Positions 19,495 through 29,117 of a stretch of 64,000 nt of DNA are shown here, piece by piece. The notes beneath the pieces are model-generated. The model was not told the DNA's origin. It did not search any database and saw only the letters and a list, made by a program, of their open reading frames with translations. Origin of the DNA: Thermomicrobium sp. CFH 73360 (GTDB lineage: Bacteria > Chloroflexota > Chloroflexia > Thermomicrobiales > Thermomicrobiaceae); NCBI RefSeq assembly GCF_023806465.1, contig NZ_JAMSLS010000001.1, forward strand, positions 124,001 through 188,000, written 5' to 3'. A program made the translations under genes and the position numbers. How positions within the stretch are numbered: position 1 is the stretch's first letter; each line of letters opens with the position of its first letter.

Positions 19495-20015
19495 CGACTG
19501 AGCACCCTCCAACGCTCGTGCGCATTCGTCCGAAAGGATTCCAACGGCTGCTTCTCAAGCTCCCTGTGTACCTCTACCGAGGCCCGCTTGCCTCTCTCCT
19601 TGCCTGGCGCTGCGTTGTCCTGCTCACAACGATTGGCCGGAAGACAAATCTCCCTCGGCGTACTGCACTGAGCGCCATGAGAGTGGATGACCGGTTCGTC
19701 GTCTTCGCGGGCCTCGCGGGCATTCGCGCAGACTGGTATCGCAACATCCTTGCGAACCCGGAGGTCATCGTGCGCCATGGGCACCGCTGCTGGCGCGCAC
19801 GAGCCCAAGTCGTCCTAGATCCAGCGCAACGCCGCGCTCTTATGGAGCGGATGGCGACCTACTCTCGCCGCTGCGGCCCACCCCGCCCCACCCGACCGCT
19901 TCTACGGCTTCTTCGGATCTTTGACTATGACGCTGAGATCGCCTTCGCGCTCGCGCATGCCGAAGAACTCCCTGTCATTGAGATTGTCCCGCACACCGCT
20001 CTTCCTCGCTGTTGA
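19491..20015 (+). CDS. Deazaflavin (F420)-dependent nitroreductase family protein
   Basis: The protein has 174 residues with the split-barrel core typical of the DUF385/Ddn family: LLTTIGRKTNLPRRTALSAMRVDDRFVVFAGLAG followed by ADWYRNILANPEVIVRHG. Such proteins bind F420 or FMN and reduce varied substrates; the substrate here is unknown. It is coupled to the synthetase by an ATGA overlap, so the two probably act together. The pentose-phosphate operon starts about 105 bases downstream. Confidence 0.8.
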   Translation: MTTEHPPTLVRIRPKGFQRLLLKLPVYLYRGPLASLLAWRCVVLLTTIGRKTNLPRRTALSAMRVDDRFVVFAGLAGIRADWYRNILANPEVIVRHGHRCWRARAQVVLDPAQRRALMERMATYSRRCGPPRPTRPLLRLLRIFDYDAEIAFALAHAEELPVIEIVPHTALPRC

Positions 20016-20120
20016 TGCCGACGGAGGTCACCGAGCCCGGTGCGATAAGATTGAGAGCCGGTTCCGTCTTGGCCGACCGGCTCATCCGTTCGGGATGACC
20101 CGCTTCCGGAGGGTATCGAG

Positions 20121-22949
20121 ATGACCAATCCGCTCCGCCAACTCGCAGCATATGGACAGAGCTTCTGGCTCGACTTTCTGAGCCGTCCTTTGATCACCTC
20201 AGGGGAACTCGCACGTCTCATTGAAGATGATGGTCTTCGCGGCGTGACCTCAAACCCTACTATCTTCGACAAGGGGATCAGCAGCACCGATGAATACGAT
20301 GAGGAGATTGCGGAGCTGGCTGCGCGCGGGCTCTCCGACGAAACGATCTTCGAGGAACTCGCCGTCCACGATGTCCAGAAGGCCTGTGATCTGCTCTTCC
20401 TCATCTACGAGGCATCCGAGGGACAAGACGGCTTCGTCTCGCTCGAACTTTCCCCTGCACTCGCTGACGATACCGAACGCACGATTGCTGAAGCACGGCG
20501 ACTCTTCGCGAAGATTGATCGTCCCAACGCTATGATCAAGGTGCCGGGTACACCGGCTGGAATCCCGGCGATCGAGCAACTGATCGCTGACGGCGTTAAC
20601 GTGAACGTCACCCTCCTCTTCTCACTACAGAACTATGAGCAGGTGATGGAAGCATATCTCCGCGGTATCGAGCGCCGGATCGCCGCAGGTCTCACCGTTA
20701 ACCGTATCGCTTCTGTGGCGAGTTTCTTCGTCTCCCGTGTCGACACTGAGATCGACCGGCGTCTCGACGCGCTTCTTGCTCGCACGGAGGACGCAGCGCA
20801 GCGCGCCCTTATTGAGTCCCTCAAAGGGAAGGCCGCCATTGCCAACGCCAAGCTTGCCTACCAGCGCTTCAAGCGAATCTTTCTCGAGGGCGAACGGTTC
20901 GCTCAACTACGCCACCAGGGTGCGCGAATTCAGCGTCCGCTCTGGGCAAGCACAAGCACGAAGAACCCTGCCTATAGCGACGTCATGTACGTTGAACACC
21001 TCATCGGCCCCTATACCGTGCAGACAATGGCTCCAGTCACGGTGGAGGCCTATCGCGACCATGGCCAGCCTCGCCCGAACACAGTGGAAGAAGGCATCCA
21101 CGAGGCCGAACGCGTCTTGCAGCAACTTGCCGAACTCGGTATTTCCTATGAAGAAGTGACAACCCAACTCCAGCGCGAAGGGGTGCGCCTCTTCCAAGAA
21201 TCCTACGACAGCGTGCTACGCCGCATCGCTGATCGGCGACGCAGTCTGATTGCGTTGAGCGAGCGCCGCGGAAGTTCGGTCGGCGTCTACGCCCCAGATA
21301 TCGACCGGACCATCGCCCAACTCCTCGCCGCTGACGCGGTCGAGCGCGTCTGGCGACGCGACGCGCGACTGTGGACTGACGATCCTGATCGACAACGGGC
21401 GATCGAGCAGCGACTCGGCTGGCTGACAGTCCACGAACAAATGCGTGAACATCTTCCAGACCTCATTGCCCTGCGCGAAGAAGTGCGTGCGCGCAAGTTC
21501 TCGCACGCACTCCTACTCGGCATGGGTGGGAGCAGTCTTGCGCCAGAGGTCTTCCAACGGGTGCTCGGCAACGACATGGAGCATCCCGAACTGCTTGTTT
21601 TCGACACAACCAATCCGGACACGATCAAGCGTTATCGTACCCAGCTCGATCTGGCTCGCACTCTTATCATCGTGAGTTCGAAGTCCGGCACCACGATCGA
21701 GACAAGTAGTTTGGCAGCGTACTGGTTCAGTGAACTCGAACAGGAACTCGGTGACCGCGCTGGGCAACATGTCATCGTCATCACCGACCCTGGCACGCCG
21801 CTCGAGGCCTGGGGGCGTAGCCACAATGTCTGTCGGATCTTCTTGAACCCTCCAAACATTGGTGGCCGTTATAGCGCACTGTCCTTCTTCGGGCTCGTTC
21901 CCGCAGCGGTCATCGGCCTTCCCATCGAGGCACTGTTGGACCGTCTGCCACCGATGGCCGAGCGCCTGAAACGCTCAAACGTCGAGAATCCCGGCTTGTG
22001 GCTCGGCGCCGCACTTGCGACGCTGGCCCAGCTCGGGCGGGACAAGGTGACGTTCCTGCTTGAGCCCGCCGTCGCGCCTTTCGGCGACTGGCTCGAACAG
22101 CTTCTGGCCGAGAGCACTGGCAAGCAGGGAACCGGACTTGTCCCGATCGTGCATGAGCCGCACCTGGCTCCCGAACACTATGGCACTGATCGTGTATTCA
22201 TCGGGATCGATCTTGCTCTTCAGCCATACCAGCCGATTGAGGCGCTGCTCAAGGCTACTGAAACCCTTGGCCATCCCGTCTTGCGAACACAACTCTGGAA
22301 CCTCTGGGAACTCGGCGCAGAAATGCTGCGCTGGGAATTCGCGACGGCAATCGCGGGTCGAGCACTCGGGATCGACCCCTTCGACGAACCAGATGTTCGC
22401 GCCAGTAAGGACCGCACGGCCGCGCTCCTAGACGGATATCGCCGCACAGGTGAGCTCGTTCGGCCACCGGTTTCGCTTGTCGATGGGCCTCTTGCTGTCG
22501 CTGGCACCAGTGCCTCCGATCTCCGCGCCGCACTCGTCGGGCTTTGCACCCACATCACGAGCTCGAGCTATCTCGCAGTGCTTGCCTTCGTCGACCCGAC
22601 ACCGGACGTTCTCGAGCGCTTGCACGCCATTCGGCAGCTTTTGGCCGAACGATTCCGGGTCGCCACGACGCTTGGTATTGGCCCACGCTACTTGCATTCG
22701 ATCGGCCAACTGTACAAGGGCGGACCGGAGACAGGCATCTTCTTGCAGCTGGTTGCGGAACCAGCCACTGACGTGCCGATTCCGGGCCAGCCGTACAGTT
22801 TCCGCACGCTCTTCTTGGCGCAAGCCGACGGCGACTTCGAGGCATTGCTGGCGCGTCGGCGTCCCGTGCTCCAGATCACGCTGCGCGGAGAGACCGTGGC
22901 AGCCCTGGAGCGACTCGAACAGGAACTTGTCGTCACTGCTCCGCACTAG
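20121..22949 (+). CDS. tal-pgi: Bifunctional transaldolase / glucose-6-phosphate isomerase
   Basis: The protein has 942 residues in two enzymes. Residues 1 to about 370 are transaldolase (LARLIEDDGLRGVTSNPTIFDKGI; the Schiff-base Lys lies in AMIKVPGTPAG; LWASTSTKNPAYSD). From about 385 it is phosphoglucose isomerase (LLGMGGSSLAPEVF, LIIVSSKSGTTIET, HSIGQLYKGGPETG). The fusion joins glycolysis and the pentose-phosphate cycle in one polypeptide and is known from Chloroflexota and some other phyla. ATG with GGAGGG upstream. It is the first gene of a five-gene operon with gnd, zwf, opcA and pgl. Confidence 0.95.
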   Translation: MTNPLRQLAAYGQSFWLDFLSRPLITSGELARLIEDDGLRGVTSNPTIFDKGISSTDEYDEEIAELAARGLSDETIFEELAVHDVQKACDLLFLIYEASEGQDGFVSLELSPALADDTERTIAEARRLFAKIDRPNAMIKVPGTPAGIPAIEQLIADGVNVNVTLLFSLQNYEQVMEAYLRGIERRIAAGLTVNRIASVASFFVSRVDTEIDRRLDALLARTEDAAQRALIESLKGKAAIANAKLAYQRFKRIFLEGERFAQLRHQGARIQRPLWASTSTKNPAYSDVMYVEHLIGPYTVQTMAPVTVEAYRDHGQPRPNTVEEGIHEAERVLQQLAELGISYEEVTTQLQREGVRLFQESYDSVLRRIADRRRSLIALSERRGSSVGVYAPDIDRTIAQLLAADAVERVWRRDARLWTDDPDRQRAIEQRLGWLTVHEQMREHLPDLIALREEVRARKFSHALLLGMGGSSLAPEVFQRVLGNDMEHPELLVFDTTNPDTIKRYRTQLDLARTLIIVSSKSGTTIETSSLAAYWFSELEQELGDRAGQHVIVITDPGTPLEAWGRSHNVCRIFLNPPNIGGRYSALSFFGLVPAAVIGLPIEALLDRLPPMAERLKRSNVENPGLWLGAALATLAQLGRDKVTFLLEPAVAPFGDWLEQLLAESTGKQGTGLVPIVHEPHLAPEHYGTDRVFIGIDLALQPYQPIEALLKATETLGHPVLRTQLWNLWELGAEMLRWEFATAIAGRALGIDPFDEPDVRASKDRTAALLDGYRRTGELVRPPVSLVDGPLAVAGTSASDLRAALVGLCTHITSSSYLAVLAFVDPTPDVLERLHAIRQLLAERFRVATTLGIGPRYLHSIGQLYKGGPETGIFLQLVAEPATDVPIPGQPYSFRTLFLAQADGDFEALLARRRPVLQITLRGETVAALERLEQELVVTAPH

Positions 22950-22969
22950 TGAAAACGGAGGAGCGCACG

Positions 22970-23893
22970 ATGGAACTCGCAATTGTTGGCCTGGGTCGAA
23001 TGGGCAGCAACATGGCCCGACGCTTGCTGCGTGGGGGCCATCGTGTCGTCGTCCACAACCGCAGCCCGGAACCGATCCAGATACTCGAGCGTGAAGGAGC
23101 TGTTGGCGCCTACTCGCCGGAGGACACGCTTCGGACCCTCACTCCCCCGCGTGTTATCTGGCTCATGCTTCCCGCCGGAGAGGTAACGGAGCGGATGCTC
23201 CAGCATTTCGCCGAACTCTTGGAACCGAGCGACATTCTTGTCGACGGTGGAAATGCGTATTGGAAAGACTCTGTCCGGCGAGCGCAGTTTCTCCAAGATC
23301 GTGGTATCCGCTTCCTTGACGTGGGAACGAGTGGAGGCATTTGGGGCCTGGAGTACGGCTATTGCCTGATGGTTGGCGGAGACGAGTCAGCCTTTCGCCA
23401 CCTTGAGCCGGCGCTGGCGACGCTCGCTCCGGAGAACGGTTACCGGTACCTGGGGCCCGCTGGCGCCGGGCACTTCGCCAAGATGGTCCATAATGGTATC
23501 GAGTACGGACTCATGCAAGCCTATGCCGAGGGATTTGAGATTCTCGAGCGTTCGCCGTACCGCTATGACTTGGCCGACCTCGCTGCCCTCTGGAATCGGG
23601 GAAGCGTCATTCGCTCTTGGCTCCTGGAGTTGGCCGAGCGCGCGTTCCGGAATGACCCGCGGCTCTCCGCAATCCGCGGGTACGTCGAAGATTCCGGCGA
23701 GGGTCGCTGGACGGTTTTGACTGCCATTGAGGAAGACGTACCGGCACCAGTGATCACTCTCTCACTACAGATGCGCTTCCGATCACGCCAAGAAGATTCG
23801 TTCGCTGCCAAAGTCGTCGCGGCACTCCGCCGCGAATTCGGAGGGCACGCTGTCAAGACCGCTGAGCAAGAAACGACTGGAGCGAGCCCATGA
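22970..23893 (+). CDS. gnd: 6-phosphogluconate dehydrogenase, short (YqeC/GndA-like) form
   Basis: The protein has 307 residues and oxidatively decarboxylates 6-phosphogluconate to ribulose 5-phosphate. The Rossmann motif is ELAIVGLGRMGSNMARRL, and the substrate motifs are DVGTSGGIWGLEYGY and the catalytic HFAKMVHNGIEYGLMQAYAEG. It is the short dimer-type enzyme (about 300 residues, against 470 for E. coli Gnd). The ATG at 22970 follows GGAGGAG; a GTG at 22949 in the same frame lacks a ribosome site. It overlaps zwf by ATGA. Confidence 0.95.
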   Translation: MELAIVGLGRMGSNMARRLLRGGHRVVVHNRSPEPIQILEREGAVGAYSPEDTLRTLTPPRVIWLMLPAGEVTERMLQHFAELLEPSDILVDGGNAYWKDSVRRAQFLQDRGIRFLDVGTSGGIWGLEYGYCLMVGGDESAFRHLEPALATLAPENGYRYLGPAGAGHFAKMVHNGIEYGLMQAYAEGFEILERSPYRYDLADLAALWNRGSVIRSWLLELAERAFRNDPRLSAIRGYVEDSGEGRWTVLTAIEEDVPAPVITLSLQMRFRSRQEDSFAAKVVAALRREFGGHAVKTAEQETTGASP

Positions 23894-25434
23894 CTGTGAC
23901 GACGCTGCAAAATCCGCTCCGTGAGGGACTTCGTTTCGAACGACTGCCCGACCCGTGCGTCATGGTCATCTTCGGTGCCTCAGGTGACCTTACTCGTCGG
24001 AAATTGATCCCGGCACTCTACAATCTGGCTTATGATGGCCTCCTCCCTCCGGGGTTCAGCATTGTCGGTTATGCCCGTCGACCGCTCACCGACGACGAGT
24101 TTCGACAGGAAATGCGCGCGGCGGTTGAGCGGTTCTCTCGTCGACAACCGATTGATCCGGATGTTTGGGAGACGTTTGCCCAAGGCCTGTTCTATTTCGC
24201 GGCCGATTTCACTGACGCCTCGGTCTACCCGAAATTGGGAGAGGTGCTCGAGCGGATCGATCGGGAGCGTGCGACTGCCGGGAACCGCATTTTCTATCTG
24301 GCAACACCACCCGATGCCTATGAGACAATCACCCAATTTCTTGGGGAAAGCGGGTTGGCTCAACCAACCCAGCCAGGGAGCTGGGTTCGGTTGATCGTCG
24401 AAAAGCCCTTCGGACATGACCTCGAGAGCGCTATCACGCTCAATAACCATCTTCTCCGGTACTTCCGCGAGGAGCAGATTTACCGGATTGACCATTATTT
24501 GGGCAAGGAAACCGTCCAAAATATCCTCGCACTCCGCTTCGCCAACGGCATCTTTGAGCCGATCTGGAATCGCAATTACATTGACCATGTCCAGATCACG
24601 GTTGCAGAGACGATCGGCATCGAAGGACGCGGCGGCTACTACGACCGCGCCGGGGCGCTGCGCGACATGGTCCAGAACCATATGCTCCAACTTCTGAGTG
24701 TGATCGCGATGGAACCCCCAATTGCCTTTGAGGCCGATCCTGTGCGTGACGAGAAAGTGAAGGCACTACGCGCTCTCCGACCGCTCCGTCCCGAGGATGT
24801 CAACGAGCTCACCGTTCGCGGGCAGTACGGCCCAGGCTTTATCGGCGGCCGACCAGTTCCCGGGTACCGCGAGGAACCACGCGTCGCTCCGAACTCCCTT
24901 ACCGAGACGTATGTCGCATTGAAACTCTTCATCGACAACTGGCGTTGGGCTGATGTGCCCTTCTACCTGCGGACCGGTAAGCGTCTTCCGCGGCGCGTTA
25001 CCGAGATCGCCATCCAGTTCAAGCGGGTCCCGCACCCACTCTTCAAGGGGATGGCCACAGCCGGCGTCGAGCCCAACTGGCTCGTCATCCGGATTCAGCC
25101 AGATGAAGGCATTTCGCTCAATATCGCTGCAAAGGTGCCAGGGCCGCGCATTCGCCTACGCACTGTGACAATGGGTTTCCTGTATGGAACCTCGTTCCTG
25201 GTACAGTCTCCCGACGCCTACGAGCGCCTCCTGCTCGATTGCATGCTTGGTGATTCAACACTCTTTACCCGCCGCGATGAAACGGAAGCGGCGTGGGTTC
25301 CAATAACCCAGATCCTCCGCGGCTGGGCCGAATCACCACCGCCGGAGTTTCCGAACTATGACGCCGGAACATGGGGACCACCAGAGGCAGAGCAGTTCAT
25401 CGCACGCGACGGACGACGATGGCGCCGCCCCTGA
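23890..25434 (+). CDS. zwf: Glucose-6-phosphate 1-dehydrogenase
   Basis: The protein has 514 residues and catalyses the first oxidative step of the pentose-phosphate pathway. The coenzyme motif is IFGASGDLTRRKLIPALYNL, and the active-site signature RIDHYLGKETVQN lies near residue 199. The C-terminal beta domain is complete (YERLLLDCMLGDSTLFTRRDE). It starts by ATGA overlap with gnd. The downstream opcA codes for its likely activator. Confidence 0.97.
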   Translation: MTVTTLQNPLREGLRFERLPDPCVMVIFGASGDLTRRKLIPALYNLAYDGLLPPGFSIVGYARRPLTDDEFRQEMRAAVERFSRRQPIDPDVWETFAQGLFYFAADFTDASVYPKLGEVLERIDRERATAGNRIFYLATPPDAYETITQFLGESGLAQPTQPGSWVRLIVEKPFGHDLESAITLNNHLLRYFREEQIYRIDHYLGKETVQNILALRFANGIFEPIWNRNYIDHVQITVAETIGIEGRGGYYDRAGALRDMVQNHMLQLLSVIAMEPPIAFEADPVRDEKVKALRALRPLRPEDVNELTVRGQYGPGFIGGRPVPGYREEPRVAPNSLTETYVALKLFIDNWRWADVPFYLRTGKRLPRRVTEIAIQFKRVPHPLFKGMATAGVEPNWLVIRIQPDEGISLNIAAKVPGPRIRLRTVTMGFLYGTSFLVQSPDAYERLLLDCMLGDSTLFTRRDETEAAWVPITQILRGWAESPPPEFPNYDAGTWGPPEAEQFIARDGRRWRRP

Positions 25435-25459
25435 ACCCGATTCGGACGGGAGGCATCCC

Positions 25460-26620
25460 ATGCGCTCCACGCCACCAGCGCTCCCTTTTGACATCGAGGC
25501 AATCGAACGCGAGCTCGCGCGTCTTTGGCAGTCCGCCCCGATGGCCGATCGCCGCAACGAACTGGCCCTCAGCCGGACGAGTGTGCTCACGCTGTTCGTC
25601 TATGCGCCGGACACTTCTCGGGCTGACACCGCCCGTGACCTGATTAGTCGGCTCTCCATGCATCATCCTTCCCGTGTGGTGCTTCTTGTCGCAAGTGGGC
25701 AGGAGCCACTGGAAGAGCCACAAATTAGTATCCAATGTAATCTCGGAATCGCTGAGCGGTATGCCCCCTGTTACGAGCAGATCACGATAACTCTCCCGAG
25801 TGATGGGATGGAGCTCCTTCCAAGTCTCCTGATCCCTCTTGCGCTTCCCGATCTTCCGGCTTTCCTCTGGTGGTTGGGGCCCTTGCCATGCCATGATCGG
25901 CGCTTCGTCGCTGTCGCACGTGCCGTCGATCGCCTCATCTTCGACTCGCTCGAAAGCTCTCATCCGATCGCTGATGTCATCGCAACGCGGCGTCTTGTCC
26001 AGCAGGTGGCACGCAGCACGGCGGTCTCTGACCTCAACTGGGGACGCCTCGGCCCGTGGCAGGAGACGACGGCACGGATGTTCGAGATTCCGCACTGCCG
26101 CTGGGCCCTTGAGGCTATCACGCGTGTGGACCTCCGCTACGGATATGCCCGCCAGCGATTAACACCCAACCCTACACAAGCGCTTCTCTACCTCGGCTGG
26201 ATGGCGAACCGTCTCGGTTGGCGTCTTGCGTCTTTCGAGGTGGATGGCAACAGTTGGCACCTGGATCTCACCGCCCCTGGAAACCGGCGCCTCAGCTGGA
26301 CGATCGCAGCCCAGCCAGGCGAGGAACTCTTTCATGGACAACTGGTACATGTCAGCTTCGTCGCTGAGCATAACCACGAGACTGCCTCCTTCTCCATCGA
26401 CCTGAGCGGACACGATCGCGCCACTTTGCGCCTACGCGTTCACGACCCGAATCACTGTGTCTTGGAACATGCCTTCCACCACCATCTCCTCGACCTCCAG
26501 CGTCTCCTCATCAACGAACTGCAAGAGGTTACTCCCGACTGGTTGTACGAGCATGCCCTCGACGAGGCGACGGCAATCGCAGTCGAGTATCGCAAGCTGG
26601 AACGGCAGAAGGAGCACTAA
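25460..26620 (+). CDS. opcA: OpcA-like glucose-6-phosphate dehydrogenase assembly protein
   Basis: The protein has 386 residues and lies directly after zwf. OpcA is an allosteric/assembly partner of glucose-6-phosphate dehydrogenase in cyanobacteria and actinobacteria. Family features seen are an N-terminal domain ending LPDLPAFLWWLGPLP and a C-terminal domain with YGYARQRLTPNPTQALLYLGWMANRLGW. The ATG at 25460 is chosen because CGGGAGG lies just upstream and it is 25 bases after the zwf stop. The position between zwf and pgl supports the assignment. Confidence 0.88.
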   Translation: MRSTPPALPFDIEAIERELARLWQSAPMADRRNELALSRTSVLTLFVYAPDTSRADTARDLISRLSMHHPSRVVLLVASGQEPLEEPQISIQCNLGIAERYAPCYEQITITLPSDGMELLPSLLIPLALPDLPAFLWWLGPLPCHDRRFVAVARAVDRLIFDSLESSHPIADVIATRRLVQQVARSTAVSDLNWGRLGPWQETTARMFEIPHCRWALEAITRVDLRYGYARQRLTPNPTQALLYLGWMANRLGWRLASFEVDGNSWHLDLTAPGNRRLSWTIAAQPGEELFHGQLVHVSFVAEHNHETASFSIDLSGHDRATLRLRVHDPNHCVLEHAFHHHLLDLQRLLINELQEVTPDWLYEHALDEATAIAVEYRKLERQKEH

Positions 26621-26624
26621 CGAT

Positions 26625-27392
26625 ATGAGCTGCCGTCTCGAAGTTCTCCGCGATGAACGGCTGGCCGCGGGACGCGCTGCCCACATCCTCACCGAGACCT
26701 TAGCGGCAGCAATCCAAAAGCGAGGGTGGGCAAGTATCGCGCTCGCTGGTGGTCGTACCCCCCGACTGCTCTACGAACTCCTGGCACAACCTCCCTTTCG
26801 CGACGCAGTAGCCTGGGAGCAGATCGAGTGGTTCTGGGGCGACGAACGAATGGTTCCCCCCGACCATGACGAGAGCAACTACCGAATGGCAGCTGAGATT
26901 CTCCTCACAGTTCTCGCAATTCCGGCAGACCGCATTCATCGTGTTCCAACAGAACTGGGACCAGAACAGGCTGCGTTGGCCTATGAAGCAACCATGCGCG
27001 CCGCCTTTGGCGTGTCAGAGGATGAGGTGCCCCGCTTCGACCTCATTCTTCTTGGTATGGGTCAAGACGGCCATATTGCCTCGCTCTTTCCCCATACGCC
27101 CGCCTTAGAGGAAACAAGGCGCCTTGTTGTCGCAAATCCGGTGCCGGCACTCTCCTCGACGCGCATTACGATCACACCGGTGGTGCTGCAGGCTGCTCGT
27201 GCAGTGCTGGTTCTTGTGACCGGATCGGAGAAGGCCCAAGCGGTCCGGCGCGCTCTCGAGGAGCGGCTCGCCCCTGTGGACATCCCCGCACACCTCCTGG
27301 CGACGGTGCCTGGGGAAGTTACCTGGATTCTCGATCAAGCAGCTGCGAGCCAGCTTCACGTCGAACCAGGGCCGTGCCCAAAGCGCCAGTAA
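26625..27392 (+). CDS. pgl: 6-phosphogluconolactonase (DevB type)
   Basis: The protein has 255 residues and hydrolyses 6-phosphogluconolactone made by Zwf. Family motifs are SIALAGGRTPRLLYELLA, IEWFWGDERMVPPDHDESNYRMA, LILLGMGQDGHIASLFPHT and VTGSEKAQAVRRAL. ATG at 26625, four bases after the opcA stop, with GGAG upstream. It is the last gene of the pentose-phosphate operon, convergent with the lipoprotein at 27405. Confidence 0.95.
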   Translation: MSCRLEVLRDERLAAGRAAHILTETLAAAIQKRGWASIALAGGRTPRLLYELLAQPPFRDAVAWEQIEWFWGDERMVPPDHDESNYRMAAEILLTVLAIPADRIHRVPTELGPEQAALAYEATMRAAFGVSEDEVPRFDLILLGMGQDGHIASLFPHTPALEETRRLVVANPVPALSSTRITITPVVLQAARAVLVLVTGSEKAQAVRRALEERLAPVDIPAHLLATVPGEVTWILDQAAASQLHVEPGPCPKRQ

Positions 27393-27404
27393 GACAGAGA
27401 CGTC

Positions 27405-28592
27405 CTAGCCTGCTCGCAGCTCTGTCCAAAGACGGTCATACTTGACATAGTCTGGTCCAAGGTCTCGCAACCACTGCAGTCGCTTCCAGGTCTCTCCATC
27501 CAGGTATATGGACGGATCGTTGACTACATCGGGATCCAAGAGACCACGTTCACGCGCCGAGCGATTCGGGCTCGCATAGCCCACATAGGCTGCGTTGCGT
27601 GCAGCAATTTCCGGCCAGCATAGGAAATCGATAAAGACCATCGCTGTATACCGGTTCGGTGCATTTTTCACCACACAGAGATTGTCCTGCCAAACGGCAC
27701 ACCCTTCTTTAGGAATGACATACCGGATTGTTGGGCGTTCACGTTTGGCCAGGATCGCCTGTCCCGTCCAACAGTGAGCAATGACTGCTTCACCTGCCAC
27801 AAGCAGCTGCGCATTGTTTTCGCTCGTATAGGTCAAAACATACGGTTTTTGGGCTTTCAGGACCTCAAGCGCACGAGCCAGCGCTGCATCACTCGTCTCA
27901 TTCAGCGGGTAGCCGAGCCACAGCAGGGCGGCTGCAATTGTCTCGCGATAGTACCCGTGCATAACAACTTTCCCCCGTGCAGCCTCTGGTGGATTGAAGA
28001 GCGATCCCCAGCTCTCAAGCCCTTCACCAAGAACCGCAGTATCATATGCGTATCCGGAAGTACCCCAAAAATAGGGAACACTGTACTGGTTACCAGGATC
28101 ATATGGCCCATTCAGGTTATTCGGATCAAGGTGCTCGAGAGCACGGACAACTGATCGGTCAAGTGGCTCGAGGAGGCCAAGACCAATCAGGATTTGGACT
28201 GCGTAGTCGGTTGGAACCACCACATCGTACGACATACCGCCCTGCTGGAGCTTCGCAATGGCCTGCTCGTTTGTCTCATAGGTGTCAATCGTGACCTGAA
28301 CACCAGTTAACCGTTCGAAGTCTGCAACCACTTCGGGGTCGATATAGTCACCCCAGTTGAAGACGAAGAGTTCTTTCCCCAGTGAAGATCGATCGACATA
28401 GTCGGGCAACTGAAGACGCGCACTGGAAACAACGGTTGGTGTCTCAACCGGCTTCGCTGACGTCGTCGTTGCCGTGGTTCCTGGTGTTGTCTCCTGCCCT
28501 GCCCGCGAACAGGCCAGGAGAGAGCTCACCAGCGGCGTTCCCAGAATCGTCCGCAACCACGATCGCCGGGTGAATCGACGTTGCCCCGCCAT
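27405..28592 (-). CDS. PotD-like (spermidine/putrescine-type) solute-binding lipoprotein
   Basis: The protein has 395 residues. The signal peptide has twin-arginine character (RRFTRRSWLRTILGTPLVSSLLACS) and a lipobox ending LLAC, then a Thr-rich linker. The mature part matches the PotD/PotF family (ELFVFNWGDYIDPEVVADFERLTGVQVTID, MSYDVVVPTDYAVQILI, PYFWGTSGYAYDT). It would bind a polyamine or similar small cation outside the membrane. Odd: no permease or ATPase of this type is in the window, so the rest of the importer must lie elsewhere. ATG with GGGGGAT upstream. Confidence 0.88.
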   Translation of the reverse strand: MAGQRRFTRRSWLRTILGTPLVSSLLACSRAGQETTPGTTATTTSAKPVETPTVVSSARLQLPDYVDRSSLGKELFVFNWGDYIDPEVVADFERLTGVQVTIDTYETNEQAIAKLQQGGMSYDVVVPTDYAVQILIGLGLLEPLDRSVVRALEHLDPNNLNGPYDPGNQYSVPYFWGTSGYAYDTAVLGEGLESWGSLFNPPEAARGKVVMHGYYRETIAAALLWLGYPLNETSDAALARALEVLKAQKPYVLTYTSENNAQLLVAGEAVIAHCWTGQAILAKRERPTIRYVIPKEGCAVWQDNLCVVKNAPNRYTAMVFIDFLCWPEIAARNAAYVGYASPNRSARERGLLDPDVVNDPSIYLDGETWKRLQWLRDLGPDYVKYDRLWTELRAG

Positions 28593-28706
28593 ATATCCCC
28601 CAAGTTCGTTTCCAAACAGAGATTTCCCGACCTACCAGCAGCAGCCACGCCGGTATCATTCCAGCAGTATAAGAAGTGGGCGCGTTCGACTGAAGGGAAC
28701 TCGTCA

Positions 28707-29117
28707 GTGGAAACATGGCTGCCTTTTGTCAATACCGCGTTGATCGCTGTGAGTGGACTTAGCGCCCTGATCGGTTTCATCGCTGTTCGTTCGCAGCGTA
28801 TTTCTCTTCATCACAATGCGATGCTGACGGCAGCTGTCTTCGCCGCGCTCTTCCTCGTGGTCTACGTCCTTCGGTATTTCCTCCTTGGAACCAAACTCTA
28901 TACAGGTGAAGGCTGGGTGCGCATCGTGTACTTCACGGTGCTTATCTCTCACACGATCCTGGCCATTGCGCTTGGACCACTCGTCCTGATTACGCTGTCG
29001 CGAGCGCTTCGCCGGGAGTTTCGACGTCACCGCGCCATTGCCCGGATTACGCTTCCCGTGTGGTTTTACGTCGTTGTGACCGGCTGGATTATCTACGTCA
29101 TGCTCTACGGACTATGA
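28707..29117 (+). CDS. DUF420 membrane protein
   Basis: The predicted protein has 136 residues with four hydrophobic segments (WLPFVNTALIAVSGLSALIGFIAV; AAVFAALFLVVYVLRYFLLG; IVYFTVLISHTILAIALGPLVLITL; FYVVVTGWIIYVMLYG). Conserved His residues sit at helix ends. DUF420/CtaM-like proteins are linked to cytochrome oxidase maturation, but the role here is untested. GTG at 28707 with GAAGGGAA upstream, the only reasonable start. It overlaps the next gene by ATGA. Confidence 0.8.
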   Translation: METWLPFVNTALIAVSGLSALIGFIAVRSQRISLHHNAMLTAAVFAALFLVVYVLRYFLLGTKLYTGEGWVRIVYFTVLISHTILAIALGPLVLITLSRALRREFRRHRAIARITLPVWFYVVVTGWIIYVMLYGL

